Assembly (NCBI RefSeq): GCF_020731145.1
Contig: NZ_JAJFZN010000002.1
Coordinates: forward strand, 186,001 to 250,000
Origin: Sneathiella sp. HT1-7
Lineage (GTDB): Bacteria > Pseudomonadota > Alphaproteobacteria > Sneathiellales > Sneathiellaceae
DNA: 64,000 nt
Direction: 5' to 3'
The position numbers were made by a program, and so were the translations under genes. Shown here piece by piece: positions 44,110 to 53,616 of this stretch. Positions within the stretch are counted from its first letter, which is position 1. Every line of letters begins with the position of its first letter. The notes beneath the pieces were generated by a model that was not told the DNA's origin, did no database searches, and was given only the letters and a program-made list of their open reading frames with translations.

Positions 44110-45657
44110 CTATACGATACGGCTCTTTTTGTCGCCCCAGTAGCGATCCCTGAGCAAGCGTTTGTATAGTTTTCCGGTAGGAAGCCGCGGAAGCTGCTCT
44201 TCAAAGTCAAAGGAGCGCGGGCACTTCTGCGCCGAAAGGTGCTCATGGCAAAAGGCGTTAAGCTCCTCTGCCAATTCTTCGCCCGGATGAATGCCGGGCA
44301 TAGGTTGAATGACGGCTTTCACCTCTTCTCCGAAATCTTCATTAGGAACACCAAAAACTGCCGCGTCCTCTACTTTCGGATGGGTAATAAGTAAGTTTTC
44401 GCATTCCTGTGGGTAGATATTCACACCGCCGGAGACGATCATGAAAGTCGCCCGGTCAGTGAGATAAAGAAATCCGTCCCCATCAATGTACCCCATGTCG
44501 CCAACAGTACTCATCGTACCATCCGGTGACATCGCCTCTTTCGTGCGGTTCGGGTCGTTGAAATACTCAAATTGAGTTGCCGTTTTGAACCAGACCGTGC
44601 CGGGTGTTTCAATCGGGCAAGGCTTCATTTCCTCGTCCAGAATATGAAGATCACCAAGAAGCACCTTTCCGACCGAGCCTGGATGGGCAAGCCATTCTTC
44701 ACTATTGCTTGCGGTAAAACCAAGCCCTTCTGTCGCACCATAATATTCATGAATAATTGGGCCCCACCATTTGATCATGTCCTGCTTTACCTGAACCGGG
44801 CAGGGGGCCGCGGCATGAATTGCAATTTCCAGAGATGAGAGGTCAGCGCTCTTGCGTCTCTCCTCAGGGAGTTTAAGCATCCGGGAAAACATGGTGGGGA
44901 CGAGCTGAGTGTGCGTGACATTATACTTCTCGACCAACTGGAGATACTGCTCCGGATCAAATTTTTCCATGATGATAACGGTTCCGCCGAAACGGATCGC
45001 GAAATTGCAGGCAGCCTGCGGGGCAGAGTGATAGAGCGGCGCTGGCGACAAATACACCATATCTTCGCGATATTGCCAGAGCTTCTGGAGAAAGAGATAA
45101 AGAGGAATCTGGTCAAGAGGGTGACTGTCTGGCATAGGGCGGAGAATGCCTTTTGGTTGCCCTGTTGTGCCGGACGAATAGAGCATGGATAAGCCAAGCC
45201 GCTCATTCTCAAGTGGCGTCGACGGGCAGTCTCTGGTTGCCTCCTGAAGATTTACGAATTGATCATCGGTTTCGCCATCGACGACAATCCCTAAGATTAC
45301 ATTTGGGCATGATTTTAAAGCTTCGCGCGCAACTTCCCGTTTTGCATCCGATGTAATGAGAATCTTCGCTTCACTGTTGTTGACAATATACGCAAGCTCT
45401 TCGGCAGTCAGGTAGGAGTTGATGCAAGTGTAATAAAGGCCAGCGCGTTCCCCGGATCCGCAGCTTTCAAAATACCAGGCATTATTCTCCATGAAGATTG
45501 CATAGTGATCCTCTTGTGAGAGCCCCTTACTTTGAAGAAAATGAGCGAGTTTATTCGCCCTTTCCTCATACTCGCGATAAGAAACAGTTTCCCCGGAAGA
45601 GGCCATGATAAAGGCTGGCCTATTGGGGTTTTCAGTCGCAAATTTCCCTGGATACAT
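44110..45657 (-). CDS. AMP-forming acyl-CoA synthetase
   Basis: 515 residues. The P-loop motif is MLYSSGTTGQPKGI, the adenylate motif EYYGATEGLGFTASN, the hinge YLTDRATFMIVSGGVNIYP and the catalytic lysine LPTGKLYKR. It activates a carboxylic acid to its CoA thioester. Sequence features resemble the FadD3 or bile-acid/aryl-CoA branch, but chain type is uncertain. GGGAGG precedes the ATG. It lies 248 bases downstream of a DegT-like PLP gene on the same strand; that gap holds no visible gene. Confidence 0.92.
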   Translation of the reverse strand: MYPGKFATENPNRPAFIMASSGETVSYREYEERANKLAHFLQSKGLSQEDHYAIFMENNAWYFESCGSGERAGLYYTCINSYLTAEELAYIVNNSEAKILITSDAKREVAREALKSCPNVILGIVVDGETDDQFVNLQEATRDCPSTPLENERLGLSMLYSSGTTGQPKGILRPMPDSHPLDQIPLYLFLQKLWQYREDMVYLSPAPLYHSAPQAACNFAIRFGGTVIIMEKFDPEQYLQLVEKYNVTHTQLVPTMFSRMLKLPEERRKSADLSSLEIAIHAAAPCPVQVKQDMIKWWGPIIHEYYGATEGLGFTASNSEEWLAHPGSVGKVLLGDLHILDEEMKPCPIETPGTVWFKTATQFEYFNDPNRTKEAMSPDGTMSTVGDMGYIDGDGFLYLTDRATFMIVSGGVNIYPQECENLLITHPKVEDAAVFGVPNEDFGEEVKAVIQPMPGIHPGEELAEELNAFCHEHLSAQKCPRSFDFEEQLPRLPTGKLYKRLLRDRYWGDKKSRIV

Positions 45658-45905
45658 ACTGCGCTCCTCCCTTTTTTTGTTATTTCTTAATTAGAATGAT
45701 GTTTTGGAAAAAGGATAGGTCGCGCAAACTCTAATCGCAACATTTATATGGCCAAGCGCAAGCGTTGTAATCTGATTGTTATCTAGGACGGAGCGCAGGG
45801 CATAATGGCGAACTACAAAGGGCGCTCTTTCATTTCGCGAGACTGAGATCTTATCTCTGGTTAGGAAGGGACGTTACAATTGAGCGATGATCGTTATGTA
45901 GATAG

Positions 45906-46979
45906 CTAGCTTTCTGCGCGCGCATTGTGTATTTTTGATAGTCGCGTGAAATCTTCCAGCAATTTTTCTTCTTTCAGATACGCCACATCCGGATGACAAG
46001 GGATGTTAACAAGACGGTGATAGATATCCACGCAGTTTGAAGTCTCGGCAAGAGGTAGATAATATTTTGTGAGCACCAGATGTTCAGCATCATCAATGTC
46101 ATCCTGCCGGATGGGGGTATCCGCACAAAATGGAAGACTGGTTGCCGGTGTGCTGCCGTTGAACGGGTAAAGTGGTCGTAATCCGACTTTCGACGCGATT
46201 TTTGTCACTCTCGCCGCTTGTTCCAGATAGAGAGGTTTCCATTCTTCGACGCGGTCAAGCCGGTCAATTTGGAAGGCGCAGGCGATATCGGAAACTTTAC
46301 CGTTATTGATCCAATGTTTCTTTTCCGCGGCCTTTACGGGACCATAGTTCAAAAGATTGTAAATTGACTCCATTTCTTCTCTTGGCGACAGAATGAGCCC
46401 GCCCTCTCCGGCACCATACGGTTTCGTGTGATGCAGGCTGAAGCTTTGATAGGGCCAATCCGGCAACTTTTCATTGAGGCCAGCCGCATTGTCTATCAAC
46501 ATGAATTTATTATGTTTTTTGGCAAATTCGATAAAAGGCTCGAAATCATACCAAGGTCCAAACGGGTTAGTTACAACGAAGCCATCAAAATTGCCAAGCC
46601 CGAATTCTTCGAGCGCCGTCAAGCTCAGGATACCCTGCTCAGTGCAATCGACGAAATGCATATCGTTGAAATATCCGCGCCCGAGATTGTTGAAACTGAA
46701 GGAGCTGCCAACCCAGCGGATTGGGCTATCGAATTTTATCTCAAGAAATCTTGCCAGAGCCTCTAGGCCGATGCCGCCATTTGCACAGGGTGTAACAGCA
46801 CGTTCGGCGGATAGGTTGAAATGCTTTTCGTACTTCTCTGCAAGCAAGTGATAAAGCGGGCCACGATTTGCCCACATATTGGTTTCCACGCACTGCTCAA
46901 AGAGCTTTGCAACATAAACCATGTCCGGCCGTTTGTTCTCGACAAATGGCATTTTGATGTTGTGATCTGACAATTTCAC
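45906..46979 (-). CDS. DegT/DnrJ/EryC1-like PLP protein with altered active site
   Basis: 357 residues. The DegT layout is recognisable: NRGPLYHLLAEKY, then CANGGIGLEAL in place of the usual NGT-ALxLAL, and SLHHTKPYGAGEGG with the expected Schiff-base lysine (K186). The usual EDAAQ that holds the PLP ring nitrogen is replaced by IDNAAG (N164 at the aspartate position). Typical members aminate 4-keto or 3-keto nucleotide sugars. No sugar-nucleotide genes are nearby, and the neighbour is an acyl-CoA synthetase. The start is GTG at 46979 with AAGG upstream. It may act on a non-sugar substrate or have lost aminotransferase activity. Confidence 0.8.
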   Translation of the reverse strand: MKLSDHNIKMPFVENKRPDMVYVAKLFEQCVETNMWANRGPLYHLLAEKYEKHFNLSAERAVTPCANGGIGLEALARFLEIKFDSPIRWVGSSFSFNNLGRGYFNDMHFVDCTEQGILSLTALEEFGLGNFDGFVVTNPFGPWYDFEPFIEFAKKHNKFMLIDNAAGLNEKLPDWPYQSFSLHHTKPYGAGEGGLILSPREEMESIYNLLNYGPVKAAEKKHWINNGKVSDIACAFQIDRLDRVEEWKPLYLEQAARVTKIASKVGLRPLYPFNGSTPATSLPFCADTPIRQDDIDDAEHLVLTKYYLPLAETSNCVDIYHRLVNIPCHPDVAYLKEEKLLEDFTRLSKIHNARAES

Positions 46980-47256
46980 GGCCTTGTACTCAGAGTATAA
47001 ACTGTTGAATTTTTCTACTTAAGCTTATCATAAACCATAAATGCTAAATTTTCTGTTTACTTGCCAGAGTAAGCAGTCATGAAAAACGCTTTTTTTCACG
47101 CTATATGCGCCATTTCGCGTGATTGATAATCCGTGCTAAGAACAAATTCTTCGAAACCTGAAACCTGCGCAATTAATATTTTAGACTATCTATCTATTAC
47201 GGGCCCCTTCAATATAGCAGCATTGCAAAAAAAAACGATAGGACGGAGAAACCGCC

Positions 47257-48159
47257 ATGAGACAAATTTCCGTTGGTCAGAAGAGTGGACGGATGTCGGG
47301 TGGGGATCTTTTCTTAATTGGTGCCGTCCTTGCATGGGGTATTAACTTTCCAATTGCGAAGTACGCGCTGGATTTTATGGATCCGGTTACCTTCTCTGCG
47401 ACGCGGTATTTGGCGGCAAGCATTCTTCTTTTTGGTATTCTTCTAGTCAAAAATACGGGCATTGGAATATCCGTCAGAGAGGCAGGAATGTTGGTCATTA
47501 TTGGCCTGTTGAGTGTTACCCTGTTTCAGGGCGGGTGGGCCTATGGCCTTAGCTTGACGTCCGCATCGAAAGCTTCGGTCCTGATAACAACCTCTCCCAT
47601 TTTTGGGGCCCTGATATCCGCCATAATGGGAAACCGTCCGGGTGCCAAGGCGTGGGTCGGTATTCTTGTTTCTTTCTTGGGTGTTGCCGTCGTTATTAAC
47701 AATAGCTTGACGGAAATTACATTCAATGCCGGTTCGATCGTCGGGGATTTGCTGATCGTGGGGGCGTCGATGATGTGGGCGCTTTATACTTATGTTTCTG
47801 GGCCATTAGTTGCGCGGCGCGGTCCTCTTCTCGTAACCGCTTGGGCGACATTATTCGGCTCGATAACATTAACCCTGATCGGTATTCCAAGCCTTATCGA
47901 GCAAAATTGGGCGACTATTCCGACACTTGGCTGGTTGAGCTGGGCATCTACTGCGATCTTCGGGGCCGCTCTCGCCTTCGTCTGGTATTGCGCAGGCATT
48001 GCTCGTCTGGGCGTTACCAAAGGTATGGTCTATAGTTTCTTAATCCCTGTTGTTGCCATCCTGAGCTCGGTCATACTGCTCGATGAGGTGATCACTCCCA
48101 TTCAGATATTTGGTGCTGCTATTGTGTTGATAGGCGTGAAGCTGACGCGCTCAGACTGA
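47257..48159 (+). CDS. DMT-superfamily (EamA) transporter
   Basis: 300 residues with ten hydrophobic helices in two EamA repeats; ATRYLAASILLFGILL and LLDEVITPIQIFGAAIVLIG are typical. GGAG lies eight bases before the ATG. Its stop overlaps the convergent glpD stop region by nine bases. The 277-base upstream gap shared with the DegT-like gene is AT-rich and holds only a weak 6-bp inverted repeat. Substrate unknown. Confidence 0.9.
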   Translation: MRQISVGQKSGRMSGGDLFLIGAVLAWGINFPIAKYALDFMDPVTFSATRYLAASILLFGILLVKNTGIGISVREAGMLVIIGLLSVTLFQGGWAYGLSLTSASKASVLITTSPIFGALISAIMGNRPGAKAWVGILVSFLGVAVVINNSLTEITFNAGSIVGDLLIVGASMMWALYTYVSGPLVARRGPLLVTAWATLFGSITLTLIGIPSLIEQNWATIPTLGWLSWASTAIFGAALAFVWYCAGIARLGVTKGMVYSFLIPVVAILSSVILLDEVITPIQIFGAAIVLIGVKLTRSD

Positions 48160-49656
48160 CGTTTCTTTTAACGACATCCAATTGTTTAGGGCAGAGGTTT
48201 GTTCCTCGCGCATCCCGATTCCGATTTTGCTCCTCCGCCAGAGGATATCATCGGCTGTTTGCGCCCATTCATGATCCATAAGGTATTGGACTTCTCTCTC
48301 GAACAATCCGTTGCCGAATTCGATGCCAAGATCGGATTTACTTGCGGAATCACCCATCAGCTCAAACAGGCGCGTGCCGTATGCGCGTAGCATACGTTCA
48401 GACTGCTGGAGATCCAGAAACGGGTATGTGTCGCGAACTTTTTTGAGCAAATCTGTGAAGCCTTCCATCGGGAAATCACCGCCCGGAAGTGCGGCACTGA
48501 TTGTCCATGCGCGCGCTTTGCTGCCGAGTTTTTGCTCTACCATTTCCAGGACAGCTTCTGCAAGGCGGCGGTAGGTGGTGATCTTGCCACCGAAAATATT
48601 CAGAAATGGCGGGGTGTCTTCATCGGATTGCCATTTTAAAACATAGTCGCGGGTGGCTTCCTGTGCCTTGGTTGCGCCGTCATCAAAAAGCGGTCGAACG
48701 GCGGAGTAAGTCCAGATAACGTCTCCTTCTCGCACGGGCGTGTCAAAATACTCGCTCGCGGCGTTACAAAGATAGGAAATCTCAGTATCACTAATCGCGA
48801 CGTTCTCCGGATCGCCGCTGTAATCCTGATCCGTAGTCCCGATCAAGGTGTAGTTCTGCTCATAGGGAATGGCGAAGATGATCCGTTCATCCGCATTTTG
48901 GAAGATGTAGCATCTGTCATGCTCATAAAGCTTTGGCACAACAATATGGCTTCCCTGAACGAGGCGAACGGTCGGGGACGTAGATGAGTTTGACGCCACC
49001 TGAATAATCTTATCGACCCAAGGTCCAACTGCATTCACGATCATTCGCGCCGTTCTGGTCACGGTTTCTTTGCTGACTGTGTCCTGTGTGGTGATGTGCC
49101 AAAGCCCGGCTTTTTGTTCAGCGGCAATACATTTCGTGCGCGTTTCAATAAGCGCCCCGCGCGCCGCGGCATCCATCGCATTAAGGACAACCAAACGTGA
49201 GTCATTTACCCAGCAATCCGAATATTCGAAGCCGGCTGTGAATTCCTTTTTTAATGGTCTACCTAGAACGTCGTCATGTAGATTGAGAGATTTAGATGCG
49301 GGGAGCTTCTTTCGGCCCCCGAGGTGATCATAAAGAAATAATCCAAGCCTTAGAAGCCACGCAGGTCTCAATCCCTTGTGATGCGGGAGCACGAACCGCA
49401 AAGGCCAGATTATATGTGGTGCATTGGCCCAGAGAATTTCCCTTTCCTGAAGGGCTTTTCGCACAAGTCGGAATTCATAATGCTCAAGATAGCGAAGGCC
49501 ACCATGGATGAGTTTAGTCGAACCCGAAGAGGTGCCACTGGCAAGATCATTCATTTCACAGAGAGCAACGGAATATCCGCGGCCAGCGGCATCGCGCGCC
49601 ACACCGCACCCGTTTATTCCGCCCCCGATTACAAAAATATCAAAATCTGCCGTCAT
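48151..49656 (-). CDS. glpD: Aerobic glycerol-3-phosphate dehydrogenase
   Basis: 501 residues. FAD-binding motif IGGGINGCGVARDAAGRG at the N-terminus, SSGSTKLIHGGLRYLE (family signature) and GGKITTYRRLAE near residue 350. It oxidises glycerol-3-phosphate to dihydroxyacetone phosphate at the membrane and passes electrons to ubiquinone. AGGA lies six bases before the ATG. It is downstream of glpR with a 108-base gap that carries its own inverted repeat. With glpK at 53617 it completes glycerol use. No glpF facilitator is in the window. Confidence 0.95.
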   Translation of the reverse strand: MTADFDIFVIGGGINGCGVARDAAGRGYSVALCEMNDLASGTSSGSTKLIHGGLRYLEHYEFRLVRKALQEREILWANAPHIIWPLRFVLPHHKGLRPAWLLRLGLFLYDHLGGRKKLPASKSLNLHDDVLGRPLKKEFTAGFEYSDCWVNDSRLVVLNAMDAAARGALIETRTKCIAAEQKAGLWHITTQDTVSKETVTRTARMIVNAVGPWVDKIIQVASNSSTSPTVRLVQGSHIVVPKLYEHDRCYIFQNADERIIFAIPYEQNYTLIGTTDQDYSGDPENVAISDTEISYLCNAASEYFDTPVREGDVIWTYSAVRPLFDDGATKAQEATRDYVLKWQSDEDTPPFLNIFGGKITTYRRLAEAVLEMVEQKLGSKARAWTISAALPGGDFPMEGFTDLLKKVRDTYPFLDLQQSERMLRAYGTRLFELMGDSASKSDLGIEFGNGLFEREVQYLMDHEWAQTADDILWRRSKIGIGMREEQTSALNNWMSLKETSV

Positions 49657-49726
49657 AATTCCTAGTTTTCCGAAATTGAATTGCTGTGAATAACGAAGAT
49701 TTATATCGCAAAAATGAAAACAAAAG

Positions 49727-49752
49727 GAAAATATTATCCTAGATATATTTTC
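49727..49752 (-). promoter_or_regulatory. Inverted repeat upstream of glpD (candidate GlpR operator)
   Basis: GAAAATAT (49727-49734) and ATATTTTC (49745-49752) form a perfect 8-base inverted repeat with a 10-base spacer, between the glpR stop and the glpD start. DeoR-type regulators commonly bind AT-rich repeats containing TTTTCG, and the right arm continues TTTTCG. The location suggests separate control of glpD. Confidence 0.4.
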
Positions 49753-49764
49753 GTTATATCGGAG

Positions 49765-50529
49765 CTAGGACGATGTCTCTATGATCCGGACATCTCCCTC
49801 GGCGCATATGCGTCGGATAGAAGGTTTGCTAATGTGATCGGTTACTAGGGTATCGACCTGCGCCATTTGCGCGATCACCACCGGCGCCCGGCGTTCAAAC
49901 TTGGTGGAATCCGCAACAAGAATGACATGCCGGGCTTTGGAGATAATTGCCTGCGCGACTTTAACTTCGCGGAAATCAAAGTCCAGAAGGGAGCCATCCG
50001 GATCAATAGCCGAGGCACCAATGACAGCATAGTCAACCCTGAACTGATTGATGAAATCAATGGCAGCTTCACCAACAATACCACCATCGGATGGACGGAC
50101 AACGCCGCCGGCTATGGCGACCTCAAATGAGGGATAAAGCCGCAACTTATTTGCGACATTGATATTATTTGTCACAACCATTAATCCTTGATGATTGATT
50201 AGGGCTTGCCCAACGGCCTCGGTCGTGGTGCCAATATTCATAAAAAGGGAGGAATGATCAGGGATAAGCTTGGCCGTTTCCTCGCCGATGGTGGCCTTTT
50301 CTTCTGACGCAATTTGTCGTCTTGCTTCATACTCGACATTCTCACGTGCCTCTGGAAAAAATGCGCCGCCGTGAAATCGGATCAAGACCTTATTGGAACA
50401 AAGGCTGTTCAGGTCCATTCGGATTGTCTGAGGAGTAATATCGAAATGCGCCGCCAGCTCATCGACCTGCACACGACCCTGTGTTTTCGCAAGCTCGACG
50501 ATTTCGGTCTGACGGGCGGTCAAATGCAT
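49765..50529 (-). CDS. glpR: DeoR/GlpR-family transcriptional regulator
   Basis: 254 residues. The N-terminal DeoR helix-turn-helix has IVELAKTQGRVQVDELAAHF and ITPQTIRMDLNSL. The sugar-phosphate-binding domain contains VVTNNINVANKL, GGVVRPSDGGIVGEAA and AVIGASAIDPDGSLLDFD, the GlpR style. Placement directly upstream of glpD supports a glycerol-3-phosphate-responsive repressor. AGGAGG lies eight bases before the ATG. It is divergent from the tungstate transport operon across 230 bases with no clear shared operator. Confidence 0.9.
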   Translation of the reverse strand: MHLTARQTEIVELAKTQGRVQVDELAAHFDITPQTIRMDLNSLCSNKVLIRFHGGAFFPEARENVEYEARRQIASEEKATIGEETAKLIPDHSSLFMNIGTTTEAVGQALINHQGLMVVTNNINVANKLRLYPSFEVAIAGGVVRPSDGGIVGEAAIDFINQFRVDYAVIGASAIDPDGSLLDFDFREVKVAQAIISKARHVILVADSTKFERRAPVVIAQMAQVDTLVTDHISKPSIRRICAEGDVRIIETSS

Positions 50530-50759
50530 TGATTATCCTCCTGTTTTCGGTTGAGTATACTGACATTGGCGCGCGAATAGGAAAGAAATAATCCTGGAAA
50601 AGTATGGAATTGGTTTGTGCGTCGCAGGACTGTTGCTCAGCTTTGGCGAGTGGCGTATTCATCCTTCAAGATGTCGTATATGAACGAGTCAATGATCGGA
50701 CGTTGGGGAGAATTATAAGGTGATAATAAAATTTCCAGATCGGATTGAACTAAAGCGAT

Positions 50760-51464
50760 ATGAATGATCTTCTGGCGGGGTTGCAGTCGGCATTCGGGTT
50801 GATCATTCATCTAGATCACGATCTAGTTGAGATATCCTTGCGGTCGTTGCAGGTAACCATATCGGCGGTGTTGATCTCCGCTGCCATCGGTTTACCTTTT
50901 GGCGCCTGGCTCTCGGTCACACGATTTCGATATCGGCGGTTTGCGATTGTCTTGTTGAACGCTTTAATGGGACTTCCACCTGTTGTAGTCGGGCTATTCG
51001 TTTACATTCTGCTGTCGCGGTCGGGTCCGTTCGGTGTGCTTGATCTTCTGTTTACACCGACAGCAATGATTATTGCGCAGGTGATTATTATAACACCAAT
51101 CATTGCCTCTATTTCTCAACAGTCGATGCGCGATCTCTGGTTCCTCTATCACGACCTGCTGATATCCATCAAAACAACGAAATGGCAGCGTATGAAGATA
51201 TTGCTTTGGGATGGTCGGCGCAGCCTTCTGACCGCGACCCTTACCGGGTTCGGCCGGGGTATCGGGGAGATAGGAGCAATCATGATTGTCGGTGGGAATA
51301 TTGACCATCTTACTCGTGTTCTGACAACGGCAATCGCGCTGGAGGTGGGGAAGGGTGATTTTCCGCTGGCTCTTGGTCTGGGTATAGTCCTGATTTCTAT
51401 GGCGATCCTGATTAATCTCGCGATCCATATCCTTTCACGAACGGAGCGGGAGGGAACATGGTAG
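50760..51464 (+). CDS. tupB: Tungstate-type ABC transporter permease
   Basis: 234 residues with about five membrane segments. The permease coupling motif lies in LLTATLTGFGRGIGEIGAIMIVGGNI, here RGIGEIGAIMIVGGN, as in TupB/ModB. PPVVVGLFVYILLSRSGPFG is characteristic of TupB. It overlaps the ATPase gene by seven bases. Together with TupC and TupA it would import tungstate. The ATG at 50760 has a weak ribosome-binding site and no better in-frame start is visible. Confidence 0.88.
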   Translation: MNDLLAGLQSAFGLIIHLDHDLVEISLRSLQVTISAVLISAAIGLPFGAWLSVTRFRYRRFAIVLLNALMGLPPVVVGLFVYILLSRSGPFGVLDLLFTPTAMIIAQVIIITPIIASISQQSMRDLWFLYHDLLISIKTTKWQRMKILLWDGRRSLLTATLTGFGRGIGEIGAIMIVGGNIDHLTRVLTTAIALEVGKGDFPLALGLGIVLISMAILINLAIHILSRTEREGTW

Positions 51465-52174
51465 ATACGATACTGCCCGTTGATCTTAAGGGTGCAATCG
51501 TGCGCAAGGGCACGAAAAACATCGTTGGTCCACTTGACCTCTCATTCGGTGCGACAGGTTGTAGTATTCTGATCGGGCCCAATGGCGCCGGAAAAACGAC
51601 ATTTCTCCGGTTATTGCACGGGCTGGAGCGGCCAAACAGCGGTACCGTCAAATGGGCAGCCAAAAAGAGCGAGATTTACAATCGCCAATCGTTTGTTTTT
51701 CAGTCCCCGGTCGTTCTTCGTCGCTCCGGTATTGAGAATATAGCCTATCCGCTCTTTGTCCGCGGCGTCGCCAAGAGAGCCGCGCGCGCAGAGGCGACAA
51801 AATGGATTGATAGAATTGGCCTAAGTGATGTTGGGCATTACGATGCCCATGTGCTTTCCGGCGGAGAGAAACAGAAGCTGGCGATGGCGCGGGCGCTCAT
51901 CACGAAACCGGAAGTGTTGTTTCTTGATGAGCCTACGGCCAACCTCGACGGTGCGTCGACTTTGGACGTCGAAAGGCTGATCCTCTCTGCAAGAGAGGCG
52001 GGAACGCGCATCATCATGGCTACACATGATTTTGGTCAGGCGAAGCGTCTCGCTGATGAAATTCTGTTCATGTATCGGGGAAAAATACATGAGCGAGCGG
52101 CGACGGATGACTTCTTCGGAGATCCACAAACGGAAGAAGCACAAAAATTTATAAGAGGAGATATTTTGCTATGA
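51458..52174 (+). CDS. tupC: Tungstate-type ABC transporter ATP-binding protein
   Basis: 238 residues. Walker [16 protein letters not shown]-loop [17 protein letters not shown], signature [15 protein letters not shown] and Walker [13 protein letters not shown]. The [13 protein letters not shown] stretch after the Q-loop is seen in TupC/WtpC-type proteins. Its stop overlaps the binding-protein start by four bases. Powers import from the cytoplasmic face. Confidence 0.9.
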   Translation: MVDTILPVDLKGAIVRKGTKNIVGPLDLSFGATGCSILIGPNGAGKTTFLRLLHGLERPNSGTVKWAAKKSEIYNRQSFVFQSPVVLRRSGIENIAYPLFVRGVAKRAARAEATKWIDRIGLSDVGHYDAHVLSGGEKQKLAMARALITKPEVLFLDEPTANLDGASTLDVERLILSAREAGTRIIMATHDFGQAKRLADEILFMYRGKIHERAATDDFFGDPQTEEAQKFIRGDILL

Positions 52175-52998
52175 AATCCCGGTCAATTCTCGCGGCCTTC
52201 ACCCTGTTGCTGCTGATGAATGTAAATGCCCTTGCCGATGATATGAAAATGGCGGTGACAACATCTTTCCATAACTCCGGTCTATCCGACATCCTGATCC
52301 CACGGATCAAGGAAGATACCGGAATTGATGTCTATCTTCTCGTTGTCGGGACCGGGCAGGCACTTAAGCTCGGGCGCGCAGGGGATGTGGATGCAATTCT
52401 TGTTCACTCGCGCAAAGCAGAGGAAAAATTCGTGGAAGAGGGATATGGCACTCATCGACGGGAGATCATGTATAATGATTTCGTGCTGATTGGCCCGAAA
52501 CCGGATGAGGCTGGCATCGCAAATGCCAAAACAGCGGCAGATGCACTTAAGGCGATTGCAGAAACGAAAGCGATTTTTGTCAGTCGCGGTGATGATAGTG
52601 GCACTCATCGCAAGGAATTAGCACTCTGGACGTTAGCCGGATTGGATCCTGAAAAATTCGAAGGGAACTGGTACCGGGCGAGCGGATCGGGCATGGGCGC
52701 TACGCTTAATACGGCAAGTGGTATGAATGGTTATGTTTTCGCGGACCGGGCAAGCTGGCTCAACTTCAAGAACAAGGGAGACCTCGGTCTGCTCTTTTCG
52801 GGCGACCCTATCCTTTTTAATCAATATGCATACCTGCCTGTCAATCCGGCGAAACACTCGCACGTCAAAAAGGACCTGTCGGCAAAGCTGGAAAAATGGT
52901 TGGTCAGCCCAAAAGCACAAAAAATAATTGGTGACTATGAAATCGCAGGAGAAAAGCTCTTTACGCCCAACGCTGGTGTGCTGGATAGCGACAGCTAG
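52171..52998 (+). CDS. tupA: Tungstate-type ABC transporter substrate-binding protein
   Basis: 275 residues with a signal peptide (about 1-22, ending NVNALADD). TupA motifs are visible: TTSFHNSGLSDILIPRIKE (oxyanion loop near residue 30), VGTGQALKLGRAGDVDAILVH and SRGDDSGTHRKELALW (near residue 140). TupA binds tungstate far more tightly than molybdate in characterised members. Tungsten would supply W-dependent formate or aldehyde enzymes, none of which is in this window. Its stop overlaps the convergent isomerase gene by four bases. Confidence 0.9.
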   Translation: MKSRSILAAFTLLLLMNVNALADDMKMAVTTSFHNSGLSDILIPRIKEDTGIDVYLLVVGTGQALKLGRAGDVDAILVHSRKAEEKFVEEGYGTHRREIMYNDFVLIGPKPDEAGIANAKTAADALKAIAETKAIFVSRGDDSGTHRKELALWTLAGLDPEKFEGNWYRASGSGMGATLNTASGMNGYVFADRASWLNFKNKGDLGLLFSGDPILFNQYAYLPVNPAKHSHVKKDLSAKLEKWLVSPKAQKIIGDYEIAGEKLFTPNAGVLDSDS

Positions 52999-53594
52999 AC
53001 CCCAAGAATATGGGCCATCACTTCAAGATGGTCCTGCCCGTAAAACATATCGCCATCGATAAAATAAGTGGGGGAGCCAAACAGGGAAAGCTTGATGGCT
53101 TCCTCGGTATTTTGGGCATAAATTTTTCGCACTTCTTCCGATGCGGCTGCAGTCAGGAGAGGTTCAGGATCAACGCTGGCCCGCTCTCCGATTGTTCTTA
53201 GGTCGTCGGCTTTATCCAGATCGAAGTCTTCGGCCCAATGCGCACGCAGCATTTCATGAGAAAGCCTGTCAATGTTGAATCCCTGGAGCAATCCGGCGAT
53301 GAGCATGCAATTAGACAGAGTGATATCATGATGGTGATAGGTCGGAGTGTGATCTAGGACAGGGATATTCCTGTACTCCGCCCAGCGGGCAATCTCTCGC
53401 CCGAAGAAATAGTCTTTGTGCGCCTGTGACCGATTCCCGAATGCGGTTGTTCCGGTCGCCTCTATCAGTTTGCGTAAATCGAACGGACGGTGATCAATCT
53501 CTCGTCTCGCGGCTTTTGCAATCCGCAATAATTCGGCATGTCCTAGGTAGGCGTAAGCGGAATAGCCAGCGTAAAAATATTCAATTGTCGCCAT
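52995..53594 (-). CDS. 2-hydroxychromene-2-carboxylate isomerase-like (DsbA/GST-kappa) protein
   Basis: 199 residues. N-terminal EYFYAGYSAYAYLGHAELLR, with serine instead of CxxC, and the C-terminal GSPTYFIDGDMFYGQDHLE family signature. Same family as 29980-30588 but clearly diverged. It is probably a glutathione-dependent isomerase or transferase. It sits between the tupA 3' end and glpK on the glpK strand, 22 bases past the glpK stop, so it may be in the glpK message. Confidence 0.85.
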   Translation of the reverse strand: MATIEYFYAGYSAYAYLGHAELLRIAKAARREIDHRPFDLRKLIEATGTTAFGNRSQAHKDYFFGREIARWAEYRNIPVLDHTPTYHHHDITLSNCMLIAGLLQGFNIDRLSHEMLRAHWAEDFDLDKADDLRTIGERASVDPEPLLTAAASEEVRKIYAQNTEEAIKLSLFGSPTYFIDGDMFYGQDHLEVMAHILGV

Positions 53595-53616
53595 GATGTT
53601 TTAATCTTTCTTCGTT

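Noticed and set aside
45845-45860. GAGAT-CTT-ATCTC dyad upstream of the acyl-CoA synthetase
   Set aside because: Five-base arms with a three-base loop, no T run and no regulator nearby. Too short to support a call.
47096-47122. TCACGC...GCGTGA inverted repeat before the DMT gene
   Set aside because: Arms are only six bases with a 15-base spacer in an AT-rich gap. This is expected often by chance and no regulator is adjacent.
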